The position numbers were made by a program, and so were the translations under genes. Of a DNA stretch of 64,000 nucleotides, positions 34,649 through 42,407 are shown one piece after another (position 1 is the first letter of the stretch; each line of letters starts with the position of its first letter). The DNA is from Halobaculum sp. MBLA0147 (GTDB lineage: Archaea; Halobacteriota; Halobacteria; Halobacteriales; Haloferacaceae), in the NCBI RefSeq assembly GCF_041361345.1, contig NZ_JBGKAD010000001.1, positions 2,108,001-2,172,000 on the forward strand, given 5' to 3'. Below the pieces are notes generated by a model. It had not been told where the DNA came from, did not search any database, and was given only the letters and a program-made list of their open reading frames with translations.

Positions 34649-34924
34649 CTACGGCGCCCAGTACGACTCGTACAGGTACGTACACGGGAGGATCAATACG
34701 GCGGCGACGGCCTCGAACACTCGACCGACCCCGGCGTGGACCTCCCTGACCAGTCGCGCGAGCAACAACACGAGCATTCCGAGCAGGTACGCCGGAGCGA
34801 ACGGGAGCCACAGGACTCGCGCGGCGGGCTCGCGGTAGTCGGCCGGTAACAGCGGGATCGGGTCCAGACGACGGACCACGCGCAACGCGAGTGAGTCGGA
34901 CACGGCTCCGTCTGGCTCGGCCAC
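34649..34924 (-). CDS. Conserved haloarchaeal membrane protein
   Basis: A 91-residue protein: acidic/polar N terminus with LRVVRRLDPIPLLPADYREP, then two hydrophobic helices (VLWLPFAPAYLLGMLVLLLA and VGRVFEAVAAVLILPCTYLY). GTG start chosen because the longer frame adds an unrelated Gly/Ala leader. Divergent from the gene at 35040. Function unknown. Confidence 0.65.
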   Translation of the reverse strand: MAEPDGAVSDSLALRVVRRLDPIPLLPADYREPAARVLWLPFAPAYLLGMLVLLLARLVREVHAGVGRVFEAVAAVLILPCTYLYESYWAP

Positions 34925-35039
34925 CGAGGTATGGTTTGTGCCCGGACGGGTCGCGTCGACCGGCGCACCATCCGCCCCGCGACCTGCCGGAGACGCGACC
35001 CGACAGTTGAAGCCGTCGCGTCCCCTGGGTTCCGACGAG

Positions 35040-35546
35040 ATGAGTACGGAGACGCTCACCACCGACGACTACCGGACCCTCCAGCAGCGCCGCCGCGAGG
35101 TCGCGGGCAACGAGGAGCGAGCGACCGTCCGGGAGGTGACGCTGACGGACGCCACGGCACGGCTCCGGCTCGGGTTCGCGTGGGCCGACGCCGACGAGCA
35201 CGTCTCTTTCGACCTCCACAGCGAACGGGACGTGCTCGCCTTGGAGTCGCTCGCGGCGGCCGCCGGGTACGACTTCGACCACCTCCCGTACCTCGAAGGG
35301 GAGACGGTCGCCGTCACGTACCTCGACGGCGAGTGGGTGCCGACCGCGACGTTACCCACCGCCACGGAGAGCGACGTGTTCGGCGACGACGACGACGGCC
35401 TCTCGGGCCTCGACCTCGCCGAGCGACTCGCGCACGGCGTCTCCGACCGCGTGGAGCGGCTCGACGCACAGCAGGTGGTCCTCGGCGTGATCGTGTTCAA
35501 GAAGCTCCTGATCGTCTCGACGCTGGTGTACCTGCTGCTCACCTGA
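35040..35546 (+). CDS. Conserved haloarchaeal protein with C-terminal membrane anchor
   Basis: A 168-residue acidic protein. A soluble alpha/beta N-terminal part (EVTLTDATARLRLGFAWADA, then FDLHSERDVLALESLAAAAG) is followed by a charged linker and one C-terminal transmembrane helix (VVLGVIVFKKLLIVSTLVYL), so it is probably tail-anchored with the acidic domain in the cytoplasm. ATG start directly before MSTETLTTDDYR. It precedes mcm by 74 bases on the same strand; cotranscription is possible. Confidence 0.65.
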   Translation: MSTETLTTDDYRTLQQRRREVAGNEERATVREVTLTDATARLRLGFAWADADEHVSFDLHSERDVLALESLAAAAGYDFDHLPYLEGETVAVTYLDGEWVPTATLPTATESDVFGDDDDGLSGLDLAERLAHGVSDRVERLDAQQVVLGVIVFKKLLIVSTLVYLLLT

Positions 35547-35620
35547 GCCGAGACGGCACACGAGGTGGGTGACCGGTCGACCCGACAGTTCTTACCCCAT
35601 CGCGCACCACACTCGGTACG

Positions 35621-38287
35621 ATGAGTCAGGTGGAGCGCCAGGAGTTGGAGGAGTTCCGCGGCTTCTACAGACGCTACTACGAGGACGACATCGCCGAACT
35701 CGCCCAGCGGTACCCCAACGAACAGCGGTCGCTGTACGTCGAGTACGACGATCTCTACCGCTTCGACGCCGAGCTCGCCGAACGCTACCTCAACAAGCCG
35801 GAGGACATGCGCGAGATCGCCGAGGAGGCGCTGCGGACCTACGACCTCCCCGCGGACGTGTCGCTCGGGCAGGCACACGTCCGCCTGCGCGGCCTGCCGG
35901 CCTCGAACACCATCGACATCCGGAACATCCGGGTCGTCGACGACCACATCGGCTCGATGGTCGCCGTCCAGGGGATCGTCCGGAAGGCGACGGACGTGCG
36001 CCCGAAGATCGTCGAGGCCGCCTTCGAGTGTCAACGCTGCGGCACGATGACGTACATCCCGCAGTCGGACTCGGGCTTTCAGGAGCCCCACGAGTGTCAG
36101 GGGTGTGAACGACAGGGCCCGTTCCGGATCAACCACGATCAGTCGGAGTTCGTCGACGCCCAGACGATCCGCGTCCAGGAGTCGCCGGAGGGGCTGCGCG
36201 GCGGCGAGACCCCGCAGGCGATCGACGTCTACCTCGAAGACGACGTGTGTGGGGAGGTCACGCCGGGCGACCACGTCAGCGTCGCCGGCGTGCTCCACAT
36301 CGAACAGCAGACCTCCGGCAACGAGAAGACGGCGCTGTTCGACCTCTACATGGACGGTGTCACCGTCACCATCGAGGACGAGGAGTTCGAGGACATGGAC
36401 ATCTCCGACGAGGACGTGGCGGAGATTCTCGAACTCGCCGACAGTCCGGACATCTACGAGAAGATGGTCGACTCCGTCGCCCCGTCGATCTACGGCTACG
36501 AACAGGAGAAACTCGCCATCGTCCTCCAACTGTTCGGCGGCGTCACCAAACACCTCCCGGACGAGTCCAGAATTCGTGGCGACTTGCACATGCTCCTGAT
36601 CGGCGATCCCGGTACAGGCAAATCGCAGCTCCTCTCGTACACCCAGAACATCGCGCCACGGTCGGTGTACACCTCCGGGAAGGGGTCGTCGGCCGCGGGG
36701 TTGTGTGTCACCGGAGACACACTCGTCCACACGACCGACGGGATCAGGCGAATCGAAGACATCGTCACACCCGACATTCCGGAGTCGGTGGAGACGGAGA
36801 CTGCAGTCGAACGAGCGCTCGACCTCTACACGTACGACGAAGCGACCGGTGAGACGACGGTCGCATCCACGTCACACGTCTGGCGGATGCCACCGAAGCC
36901 GTGTCGACGGATCGAGACGGCCAGTGGGACACAGCTAGAGACATCGCGGAACACACCAGTTCTGACGTGTGGCGACGACGGCCCCGAGTGGACACCGATC
37001 TCCGAGGTCGAAGCGGGGGATCACGTCGGGACCCCCAATTTCGACGGGATCGAACGATCGTCACCGGCGACCGACGAGTCTGCCGAGGACCCAGACGGGG
37101 CACCAGCGATGACCGACGGTGCTGTCGGGTCCACGGATGGGGCCGATCTGGAATGGGACAGAGTGGTCACCACTGTCGACACCGGTGAGAAAGAATTGTA
37201 CGATCTGACCGTTCCGGAGACCAACAACTTCGTCGCCAACGGCGTCGTGACACACAACACCGCTGCAGCCGTCCGCGACGACTTCGGCGACGGCCAGCAG
37301 TGGACGCTGGAGGCGGGGGCGTTGGTGCTCGCGGACAAGGGGATCGCGGCCATCGACGAACTCGACAAGATGGCCGAAGACGACAGGTCTGCGATGCACG
37401 AGGCATTAGAACAACAATCTATTAGCATAAGCAAGGCTGGAATAAACGCGACACTCAAATCGCGGTGTTCGTTGTTGGGGGCGGCGAACCCGAAGTACGG
37501 GCGGTTCGACCAGTACGAGCCGATCGGCGAGCAGATCGACCTGGAGCCGGCGTTGATCTCGCGGTTCGACCTGATCTTCACGGTGACGGATCAGCCGGAC
37601 CCGGACCACGACGCGAAGCTGGCGGATCACATCCTCACGACGAACTACGCGGGGGAGTTGAACACCCAGCAGACGGAGATGACCAACAGCGAGGTGACGC
37701 GCCAACAGGTCGAAGACGTCCAAGAGGAGGTCGCGCCGGTGGTCGACGCCGAACTCCTCAGGAAGTACGTCGCCTACTCGAAGCGGAACTGCTTCCCGCG
37801 GATGACGGACGCCGCTCGCGACGCGATCCAGGAGTTCTACGTCGATCTCCGGTCGAAAGGTGCCGACGAGGACGCCCCGGTCCCCGTCACCGCCCGGAAG
37901 TTGGAGGCGACCGTCCGGCTCGCGGAGGCGTCCGCTCGCGTCCGCTTGGCCGACGAGGTGACCGCCGACGACGCCGAGCGCGTCATCGAGATCGTCCGCT
38001 CGTGTCTCCAGGACATCGGGGTCGACCCCGAGACCGGCGAGTTCGACGCCGACGTGGTCGAGACCGGCACCTCGAAGAGTCAACGTGACCGGATCAAGAA
38101 CCTCAAGGACCTCCTCCGGGAGGTCGACGAGGAGTACGAGGACGAACCCGGCGCCCCCCGCGACCAGGTGCTGGAGCGCGCCGACGAGGTCGGGATGGAC
38201 CGCTCGAAGGTCGAAGACGAGATCGAGAAGCTGAAGACGAAGGGCGATCTCTACATGCCGGACGGCGACCACATCAAGGTGGTCTGA
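35621..38287 (+). CDS. mcm: MCM replicative helicase with an intein
   Basis: Replicative hexameric helicase; 888 residues before splicing, ~703 after. N-terminal DNA-binding part with a zinc site (CQRCG ... CQGCERQG, residues ~133-170), a Walker A at ~328-336 (GDPGTGKSQ), Walker B ADKGIAAIDELDKM, arginine finger in LISRFDLIF, and a C-terminal winged helix. The intein interrupts the AAA+ core between GKGSSAAGL and TAAAV. A short stretch just after the intein (codons ~588-614) uses A/T-ending codons unlike the rest. ATG start fits the family N terminus. Apparently functional. Confidence 0.96.
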   Translation: MSQVERQELEEFRGFYRRYYEDDIAELAQRYPNEQRSLYVEYDDLYRFDAELAERYLNKPEDMREIAEEALRTYDLPADVSLGQAHVRLRGLPASNTIDIRNIRVVDDHIGSMVAVQGIVRKATDVRPKIVEAAFECQRCGTMTYIPQSDSGFQEPHECQGCERQGPFRINHDQSEFVDAQTIRVQESPEGLRGGETPQAIDVYLEDDVCGEVTPGDHVSVAGVLHIEQQTSGNEKTALFDLYMDGVTVTIEDEEFEDMDISDEDVAEILELADSPDIYEKMVDSVAPSIYGYEQEKLAIVLQLFGGVTKHLPDESRIRGDLHMLLIGDPGTGKSQLLSYTQNIAPRSVYTSGKGSSAAGLCVTGDTLVHTTDGIRRIEDIVTPDIPESVETETAVERALDLYTYDEATGETTVASTSHVWRMPPKPCRRIETASGTQLETSRNTPVLTCGDDGPEWTPISEVEAGDHVGTPNFDGIERSSPATDESAEDPDGAPAMTDGAVGSTDGADLEWDRVVTTVDTGEKELYDLTVPETNNFVANGVVTHNTAAAVRDDFGDGQQWTLEAGALVLADKGIAAIDELDKMAEDDRSAMHEALEQQSISISKAGINATLKSRCSLLGAANPKYGRFDQYEPIGEQIDLEPALISRFDLIFTVTDQPDPDHDAKLADHILTTNYAGELNTQQTEMTNSEVTRQQVEDVQEEVAPVVDAELLRKYVAYSKRNCFPRMTDAARDAIQEFYVDLRSKGADEDAPVPVTARKLEATVRLAEASARVRLADEVTADDAERVIEIVRSCLQDIGVDPETGEFDADVVETGTSKSQRDRIKNLKDLLREVDEEYEDEPGAPRDQVLERADEVGMDRSKVEDEIEKLKTKGDLYMPDGDHIKVV
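36704..37258 (+). other. Mini-intein in MCM (185 residues)
   Basis: Residues 362-546 of the precursor. It begins with Cys1 (CVTGDTLVHTTDGIRRIEDI, block A) and ends FVANGVVTHN (block G) before a +1 Thr. Block F is present (LYDLTVPETNNFVANG). There is no LAGLIDADG or other endonuclease motif; an acidic, Ser/Asp/Gly-rich linker (~35 residues, RSSPATDESAEDPDGAPAMT) occupies that place. The block B region reads LETSRNTPVLT, with Asn where TxxH normally has His. Confidence 0.9.
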
Positions 38288-38293
38288 CACCGA

Positions 38294-38357
38294 CCTTTTT
38301 CACTCCTCGGGGTGGCCGCCTGCGGCGGCCACCCGAGGAAAAAAGCTCGATCAAAAA
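38294..38357. terminator. Convergent terminators between mcm and the tenA operon
   Basis: On the plus strand, CCTTTTTC (38294-38301) follows the mcm stop by a few bases. On the minus strand, T6 and T5 runs (A runs at 38339-38344 and 38353-38357) face the end of the tenA pair. Between them is a 15-base-pair stem with a one-base bulge (38305-38320 with 38324-38338). Archaeal termination depends mainly on such U-tracts. Confidence 0.6.
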
Positions 38358-38360
38358 GGG

Positions 38361-38392
38361 CCGCGAGCGCGCCCCGCGGGGCGCGCTCGCGG
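38361..38392. repeat. Perfect 32-base palindrome
   Basis: Left arm CCGCGAGCGCGCCCCG, right arm CGGGGCGCGCTCGCGG, with no spacer. It is directly next to the terminator U-tract on one side and the GC-rich tandem array on the other. Confidence 0.85.
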
Positions 38393-38396
38393 TGGA

Positions 38397-38625
38397 TTGC
38401 GGTGCCGCGACCGCACCGCTCCGCCGCCGCCCCGCACCGCTCTGCTCCGCCGCCGCCCCGCACCGCACCGCTCTGCTCCGCCGCCGCCCCGCACCGCTCT
38501 GCTCCGCCGCCGCCCCGCACCGCACCGCTCTGCTCCGCCGCCGCCCCGCACCGCTCTGCACCGCTCCGCCGCCGCCCCGCACCGCTCCGCTCTGCTCCGC
38601 CACCGCTTGGCGCCGCTACCACCAC
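38397..38625. repeat. 26/31-base GC-rich tandem array
   Basis: Units of ACCGCTCTGCTCCGCCGCCG + CCCCGC (26 bases) alternate with the same unit plus an extra ACCGC (31 bases), giving a 57-base higher-order period in the middle. At least six units are present, degenerating at the right end. All six frames are open in part, which creates spurious ORFs of low complexity; I treat it as non-coding. Confidence 0.85.
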
Positions 38626-38669
38626 ACCACCACCGCCGCACCGCGAGTTCGTGTGTCTCTGTGACCGTC

Positions 38670-39401
38670 TCACTCTCGATCTCGGACATCGTCGTACGCG
38701 GCGTCGAAGAACGCCCGTTCGAGTGTCACCGTCCGGCAGAACAGATCCGCGACCCGCGCCTCGCGGCGCGGCGAGAGTCGCGGCCTGACGGCGTCCAGCT
38801 CCTCGCGGAGCCACGTCACCGTCTCGGAGAACCCCTCGTTCGCGTGGAGCTCGATCCACTCCGCGAGGTAGAACCGCTCGGGACCCCCCTCGGTCGCCGC
38901 CCGCGTCGCCCACGAGCGGTACACCCACTCCGCGGGGACGACGACCGCCAGCGTCTCCGCGTACCCACCGGCCCGCGCGGCACGACCGAGCAGGTCGACG
39001 AACGCCGCCGTCGAGGGCGCGAGGTCGGGACTCGCCCGGGCCGACTCGGGGACCCCGAGGGCGTCGAACGATCGCCGGAAGTAGTCGTCCTCGTCGTCCG
39101 TCAACACCGCCAGGAAGTCGACCAGCCGCGACTGTGTCGCCGGGTCGGGTGCCTCCCCGACCGCGTGTCCGAGGAGGCCGACCAGGTCCCCAACGAAGGC
39201 GTAGTCCTGGACGAGGTACCGCCGGAAGACCGCATCTGCGACATCTCCACTGGCCACTTCGTGTGTGAACCGGTGGTCGACGGCCGCGGTCCAGTCCGGT
39301 TCGGCACGTGCGCGAAGCCAGTCGGTGAACCGGTCGGCGTCGGCGTCCGTGAACCGCTCGGGTGCACTCTCATCCGACGGCTCGGGTGCGTCGGCCGTCA
39401 C
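38670..39401 (-). CDS. TenA-family protein, second paralogue
   Basis: A 243-residue all-helical TenA-like protein: FRRYLVQDYAFVGDLVGLLG, a middle PAEWVYRSWATRAATEGGPE, and FYLAEWIELHANEGFSETVT. TenA proteins hydrolyse thiamine breakdown products (aminopyrimidines) or thiamine itself. Family acidic/Tyr residues are kept but the usual catalytic Cys is replaced (PAEWVYRSW where the neighbour has PCMWGF), pointing to the TenA_E-like subgroup that uses Glu or to altered chemistry. GTG start overlaps the tenA stop by 4 bases: coupled operon. Confidence 0.82.
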   Translation of the reverse strand: MTADAPEPSDESAPERFTDADADRFTDWLRARAEPDWTAAVDHRFTHEVASGDVADAVFRRYLVQDYAFVGDLVGLLGHAVGEAPDPATQSRLVDFLAVLTDDEDDYFRRSFDALGVPESARASPDLAPSTAAFVDLLGRAARAGGYAETLAVVVPAEWVYRSWATRAATEGGPERFYLAEWIELHANEGFSETVTWLREELDAVRPRLSPRREARVADLFCRTVTLERAFFDAAYDDVRDRE

Positions 39402-40063
39402 AGGTCCCACTCCTCGCGTCGCCACGCGGCGTCCCAGAAGCGGTACTCGTAGCGGGCGGAAGTCCGGAACAGCTCCCGGTACCGCTCGCGGTCCGCGGCC
39501 GTCGCCTCGCGCGCCACGTCGTCCATCAGCGTCAGACACCAGTCGGTGAGTTCCGAGAACTCCTCGCCCGCGTACGTCTCGATCCACTCGGCGTACCGCT
39601 CGTCGGCCGGCAGCCCGCGCTCGGCGAGCCGCAGCCCGACCTCGTTGAACCCCCACATACACGGGAGCAGCGCCGCGACGGTGTCGCCGAACGTCCCGGT
39701 CGCCGCCGTCCGGACGAGGAAGTCCGTGTACCCCCGCGTCGTCGGCGACGGCTCCGTCGCCTCCAGATCGGCCTCGTCGATCCCGAACTCGGCCGCGTAC
39801 GACCGGTGGAGGTCCATCTCCGTGTTCACCGTCGACTCCAGCAACTCCGCGAACGTCCCCATCCGGTCGAGATCCGGCGCGTTCGCCGCCCCCAACGCGA
39901 ACAGTCGCGCGTACTCGGTCAGGTAGACGTAGTCCTGCCGCACCCAGTACCGGAACGGGGCCTCGTCGAGCGTCCCCGCGCCCAACTGCTCGACCATCGG
40001 GTGCTCGAGGATCGCCTCCCAGTACATCTCCGCCTCGTCGTCGATCTCGTCGGTGAAGCTCAC
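39398..40063 (-). CDS. tenA: Aminopyrimidine aminohydrolase / thiaminase II
   Basis: A 221-residue TenA that salvages the pyrimidine half of degraded thiamine. HPMVEQLGAGTLDEAPFRYW and VRQDYVYLTEYARLFALGAA match the family, the likely catalytic Cys is in LLPCMWGFNEVG, and the C-terminal EWIETYAGEEFSELTDWC supplies acidic/aromatic residues. GTG start at MSFTDEIDDEAEMYW. First gene of a two-gene unit with its paralogue, divergent from thiD-thiN. Confidence 0.92.
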   Translation of the reverse strand: MSFTDEIDDEAEMYWEAILEHPMVEQLGAGTLDEAPFRYWVRQDYVYLTEYARLFALGAANAPDLDRMGTFAELLESTVNTEMDLHRSYAAEFGIDEADLEATEPSPTTRGYTDFLVRTAATGTFGDTVAALLPCMWGFNEVGLRLAERGLPADERYAEWIETYAGEEFSELTDWCLTLMDDVAREATAADRERYRELFRTSARYEYRFWDAAWRREEWDL

Positions 40064-40100
40064 ACCCGACGCCTCGAGCGCCCTCACCGAGAGTGTTACG

Positions 40101-40120
40101 ACCGAGTTGTATCACTCGGT
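40101..40120 (-). promoter_or_regulatory. Palindromic operator candidate before tenA
   Basis: Minus strand ACCGAGTGATACAACTCGGT, 38-57 bases before the tenA GTG. It fits the symmetric pattern ACCnnGTnnTAnnACnnGGT, also met by the palindrome in front of thiD. Probably a binding site for a thiamine-responsive repressor such as ThiR. Confidence 0.55.
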
Positions 40121-40151
40121 TGTTGGTCGTCGTCGGGTGGTAGTCGAGGGT

Positions 40152-40418
40152 TCACTCCCCGTCGGTGCGCCCGTGCCACCAGCGGAGCCAGTCCGCGAGT
40201 GGGCCACGCTGGCCCTCCACGGTGATCTCGACGGAGCCGCTCAGTCCCCACTCCGCGGTGGGCGCTCCCCCGCCCGTCCGCAGCGGGACCTCCACCCACA
40301 CGTCGTCGAACGAACACACGAGGTCCTCCTCGCGGTCGACCGCCTCGTCGAGCAGTTCGTCGACCCGACGCGACCACTCCGGTCGTCGCGGGTCGACACC
40401 CTGCGCCGTGTCACTCAT
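40152..40418 (-). CDS. Small conserved haloarchaeal protein upstream of tenA
   Basis: An 88-residue acidic protein: MSDTAQGVDPRRPEWSRRVD then ELLDEAVDREEDLVCSFDDV and WVEVPLRTGG, ending ADWLRWWHGRTDGE. ATG start; the longer frame is arginine rich. Predicted small alpha/beta fold with no metal motif. It lies between the two operators but in the same direction as tenA, 88 bases upstream, so it may be unrelated to thiamine. Not recognised. Confidence 0.65.
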   Translation of the reverse strand: MSDTAQGVDPRRPEWSRRVDELLDEAVDREEDLVCSFDDVWVEVPLRTGGGAPTAEWGLSGSVEITVEGQRGPLADWLRWWHGRTDGE

Positions 40419-40556
40419 ACCCACCTCTTCGAGGACCGCCGACTTGTAGTTCCCGCCGTGACGCCGCCGACTCGCCCGCGCCCGCCGCCACCGCGGACCG
40501 ACACTGCCACCGGTCGCCCCCGACACCACCGTCACACCGAACCACAACCGATTACC

Positions 40557-40576
40557 ACCACGTAGTACTACGTGGT
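40557..40576 (+). promoter_or_regulatory. 20-base perfect palindrome before thiD
   Basis: ACCACGTAGTACTACGTGGT, self-complementary over all 20 bases, ending three bases before the thiD ATG. A repressor here would block initiation of a leaderless transcript. It shares the symmetric pattern ACCnnGTnnTAnnACnnGGT with the site in front of tenA. Confidence 0.65.
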
Positions 40577-40579
40577 CGT

Positions 40580-42013
40580 ATGCGAGCCACGGCTCCGGAC
40601 GAGCGGCCGGTCGTGTTGACCGTCGCCGGCAGCGACTCGGGTGGCGGCGCGGGGATCCAGGCGGACGTGAAGACGATCGAGGCGACCGGCGGGTTCGCCA
40701 CGAGCGTCGTGACGAGCGTCACTGCCCAGCACACCCGTGGTGTCGAGTCGACACACGTCCTCCCGGTCGCGGAGGTACGGGCACAGTTGGACGCCGTCTT
40801 CGACGACTTCGACGTGCGGGCGGTGAAGACCGGGATGCTCGCGACCGCCGAGATCGTCGACTGCGTCGCCGAGCGCGCCCGCGAGACGGACGTCCCGTTC
40901 GTCGTCGATCCGGTGATGGTGGCCGCCTCCGGCGACCGCCTCCTGGAACCTGCCGCCGAGGACGCCTACCGCGACCTGCTCGCGGCGGCGACACTCGTCA
41001 CACCCAACGCGGACGAGGCGGCGGTGTTGACCGGGATCGACCCCGACGACGAGGCCGACCTCCGGCGCGTCGGCGAACGGCTCGTCGCCGACGGCGCCGA
41101 GGCGGCACTCGTGAAGGGTGGCCACGTCGACGGCGACCCGGTGACGGACGTGCTCGTCCGCGGGGCGGAGCGTGGGAACGCGGCCGACGGCGGTGGTGGC
41201 AGCGACGGAGGCGAGGGTGGTGGAACGACCGGTCGGGAGGACGACGGCGGCGAACGTGACCGGACGGTCGTCGAGACGGTCTCCCACGAGCGTGTCGACA
41301 CCGACGCGACACACGGGTCGGGGTGTACGTTGTCGAGTTCGATCGCCGCACGGTTGGCGGGCGGGGCGACGCTGTCCGCGGCGGTCGCGGGTGGGATCGA
41401 CCACGTCGCTCGCGCGGTGCGGTACCCCCTGGCCGTCGGTCGCGGGCCGGGTGCAGTCCACCACACCGTGGAACTGCGCGACGAGGGGGCCCGCGAGAGG
41501 ACCCGCGAGGCCCTCGTCGCCGTCCGCGAGAGCGAGCCGTTCGCCGCCGTCGGCGAGTCCGTCGCGGTCGCGACGCCGTACGCGGAGTCTCCCGCGGGCG
41601 TCGTCAGTGCCGTCGACGATGGAATCGCCGGCGACAACCGAGCCCTCGAGTCCGGCGGAGACGACGTCGGCGTCGTGTTCGGACGAGAGACGCCGGTGGT
41701 CGACGCCTTGCTGGCCGCTCGTGAGCGAGCGCCGACACTGCGGGTCGCGGTCACGGTGACACACGAGGGAGACGTGACGACTGCCGTCGACACGCTCGGC
41801 TGGGAGACGGTGTCGGTCGAGGGGAGTGACGAGACCGGCGACACACTCGCCGACAGCGGGATGGCGGCCGGTGACGGAACGGGAGCGCCACACGCCGTCC
41901 GACTCGGAGGCGACGAGTCGCCGGCCGTCGTGGTCGTCGCACCGGACTCGGAGCGACTCCACGAGCGACTGACCGCACTCGTCGAGGCGGCCGACTCGCG
42001 GCGGGAACCGTAG
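40580..42013 (+). CDS. thiD: HMP(-P) kinase fused to a ThiN-like domain
   Basis: A 477-residue bifunctional-looking thiamine enzyme. Residues 1-~300 are ThiD (TVAGSDSGGGAGIQADVKTI; VKTGML; VDPVMVAASG; the phosphate-loop THGSGCTLSSSIAARLAGG), which phosphorylates hydroxymethylpyrimidine. A Gly/acidic insert (GGGGSDGGEGGGTTG) sits near 200. Residues ~310-477 resemble ThiN, thiamine-phosphate synthase, but the signature motif with the conserved His (xSRHxA) reads FGRETPVVDALL, so catalysis by this part is doubtful; it may be regulatory. Transcription is probably controlled by the adjacent palindrome. Confidence 0.92.
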   Translation: MRATAPDERPVVLTVAGSDSGGGAGIQADVKTIEATGGFATSVVTSVTAQHTRGVESTHVLPVAEVRAQLDAVFDDFDVRAVKTGMLATAEIVDCVAERARETDVPFVVDPVMVAASGDRLLEPAAEDAYRDLLAAATLVTPNADEAAVLTGIDPDDEADLRRVGERLVADGAEAALVKGGHVDGDPVTDVLVRGAERGNAADGGGGSDGGEGGGTTGREDDGGERDRTVVETVSHERVDTDATHGSGCTLSSSIAARLAGGATLSAAVAGGIDHVARAVRYPLAVGRGPGAVHHTVELRDEGARERTREALVAVRESEPFAAVGESVAVATPYAESPAGVVSAVDDGIAGDNRALESGGDDVGVVFGRETPVVDALLAARERAPTLRVAVTVTHEGDVTTAVDTLGWETVSVEGSDETGDTLADSGMAAGDGTGAPHAVRLGGDESPAVVVVAPDSERLHERLTALVEAADSRREP

Positions 42014-42023
42014 CGCGACGGCC

Positions 42024-42407
42024 TCAGTACGACAGTACTTCGAGGTCGGAGACACGTTCGAAGTCCTCGTCTCGTGTGACGAGACAGGCCCCCGCGTCTC
42101 GACAGACGCCGGCGATTATCACGTCGCCCAGGTTCACCGGCTCGCCGGCTGCCCGGAGTTCGCGTTCGACCGCGACCGCCTCGCGGACGGCGGTCTCCGT
42201 CGTCGGGAGGGGCTCGATCCAGTCGAGCGCGTCGGCGATTCGCGCGACGGCGTCCGGCCCGTTACTCCGGAGACCACCACGGTACGTCTCGAACAGGACG
42301 TACGACGGAGCGGCGAACGGCTCCGGCTCGTGATCCTCGACGAACGCCAGCGTGGCCGGCTCGCCGTCGAGGTAGTCGACGAGGAAACTCGTGTCCGCCG
42401 CGATCAT
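42024..42407 (-). CDS. vapC: PIN-domain toxin VapC
   Basis: A 127-residue PIN nuclease, presumed RNA-cleaving toxin. The four acidic positions are visible: Asp5 (MIAADTSFLVDYL), Glu near 40 (VLFETYRGGL), Asp in LGDVIIAGVCRDAG, and Asp in LVTRDEDFERV. Overlaps the antitoxin gene by four bases. Intact. Confidence 0.9.
   Translation of the reverse strand: MIAADTSFLVDYLDGEPATLAFVEDHEPEPFAAPSYVLFETYRGGLRSNGPDAVARIADALDWIEPLPTTETAVREAVAVERELRAAGEPVNLGDVIIAGVCRDAGACLVTRDEDFERVSDLEVLSY

Noticed and set aside
33716-34650. Attachment-site duplication of the tRNA-Pro 3' end
   Set aside because: I looked for a second GGTTCAAATCCGGGCGGTCC-like copy in the next kilobase and did not see one; no integrase gene is present.
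38397-38625. CRISPR array
   Set aside because: Units are adjacent without unique spacers; no cas gene in the window. The same holds for the other tandem arrays.
38274-39452. Frames with GAERCGAAA or SAPPPPRTA repeats across the GC-rich array
   Set aside because: All frames are open only because the tandem units lack stops; no conserved domain and no start context.
40501-40579. TPP riboswitch before thiD
   Set aside because: No THI-box sequence (CUGAGA / ACYUGA) is present; the space is taken by a 20-base palindrome and the transcript would be nearly leaderless.
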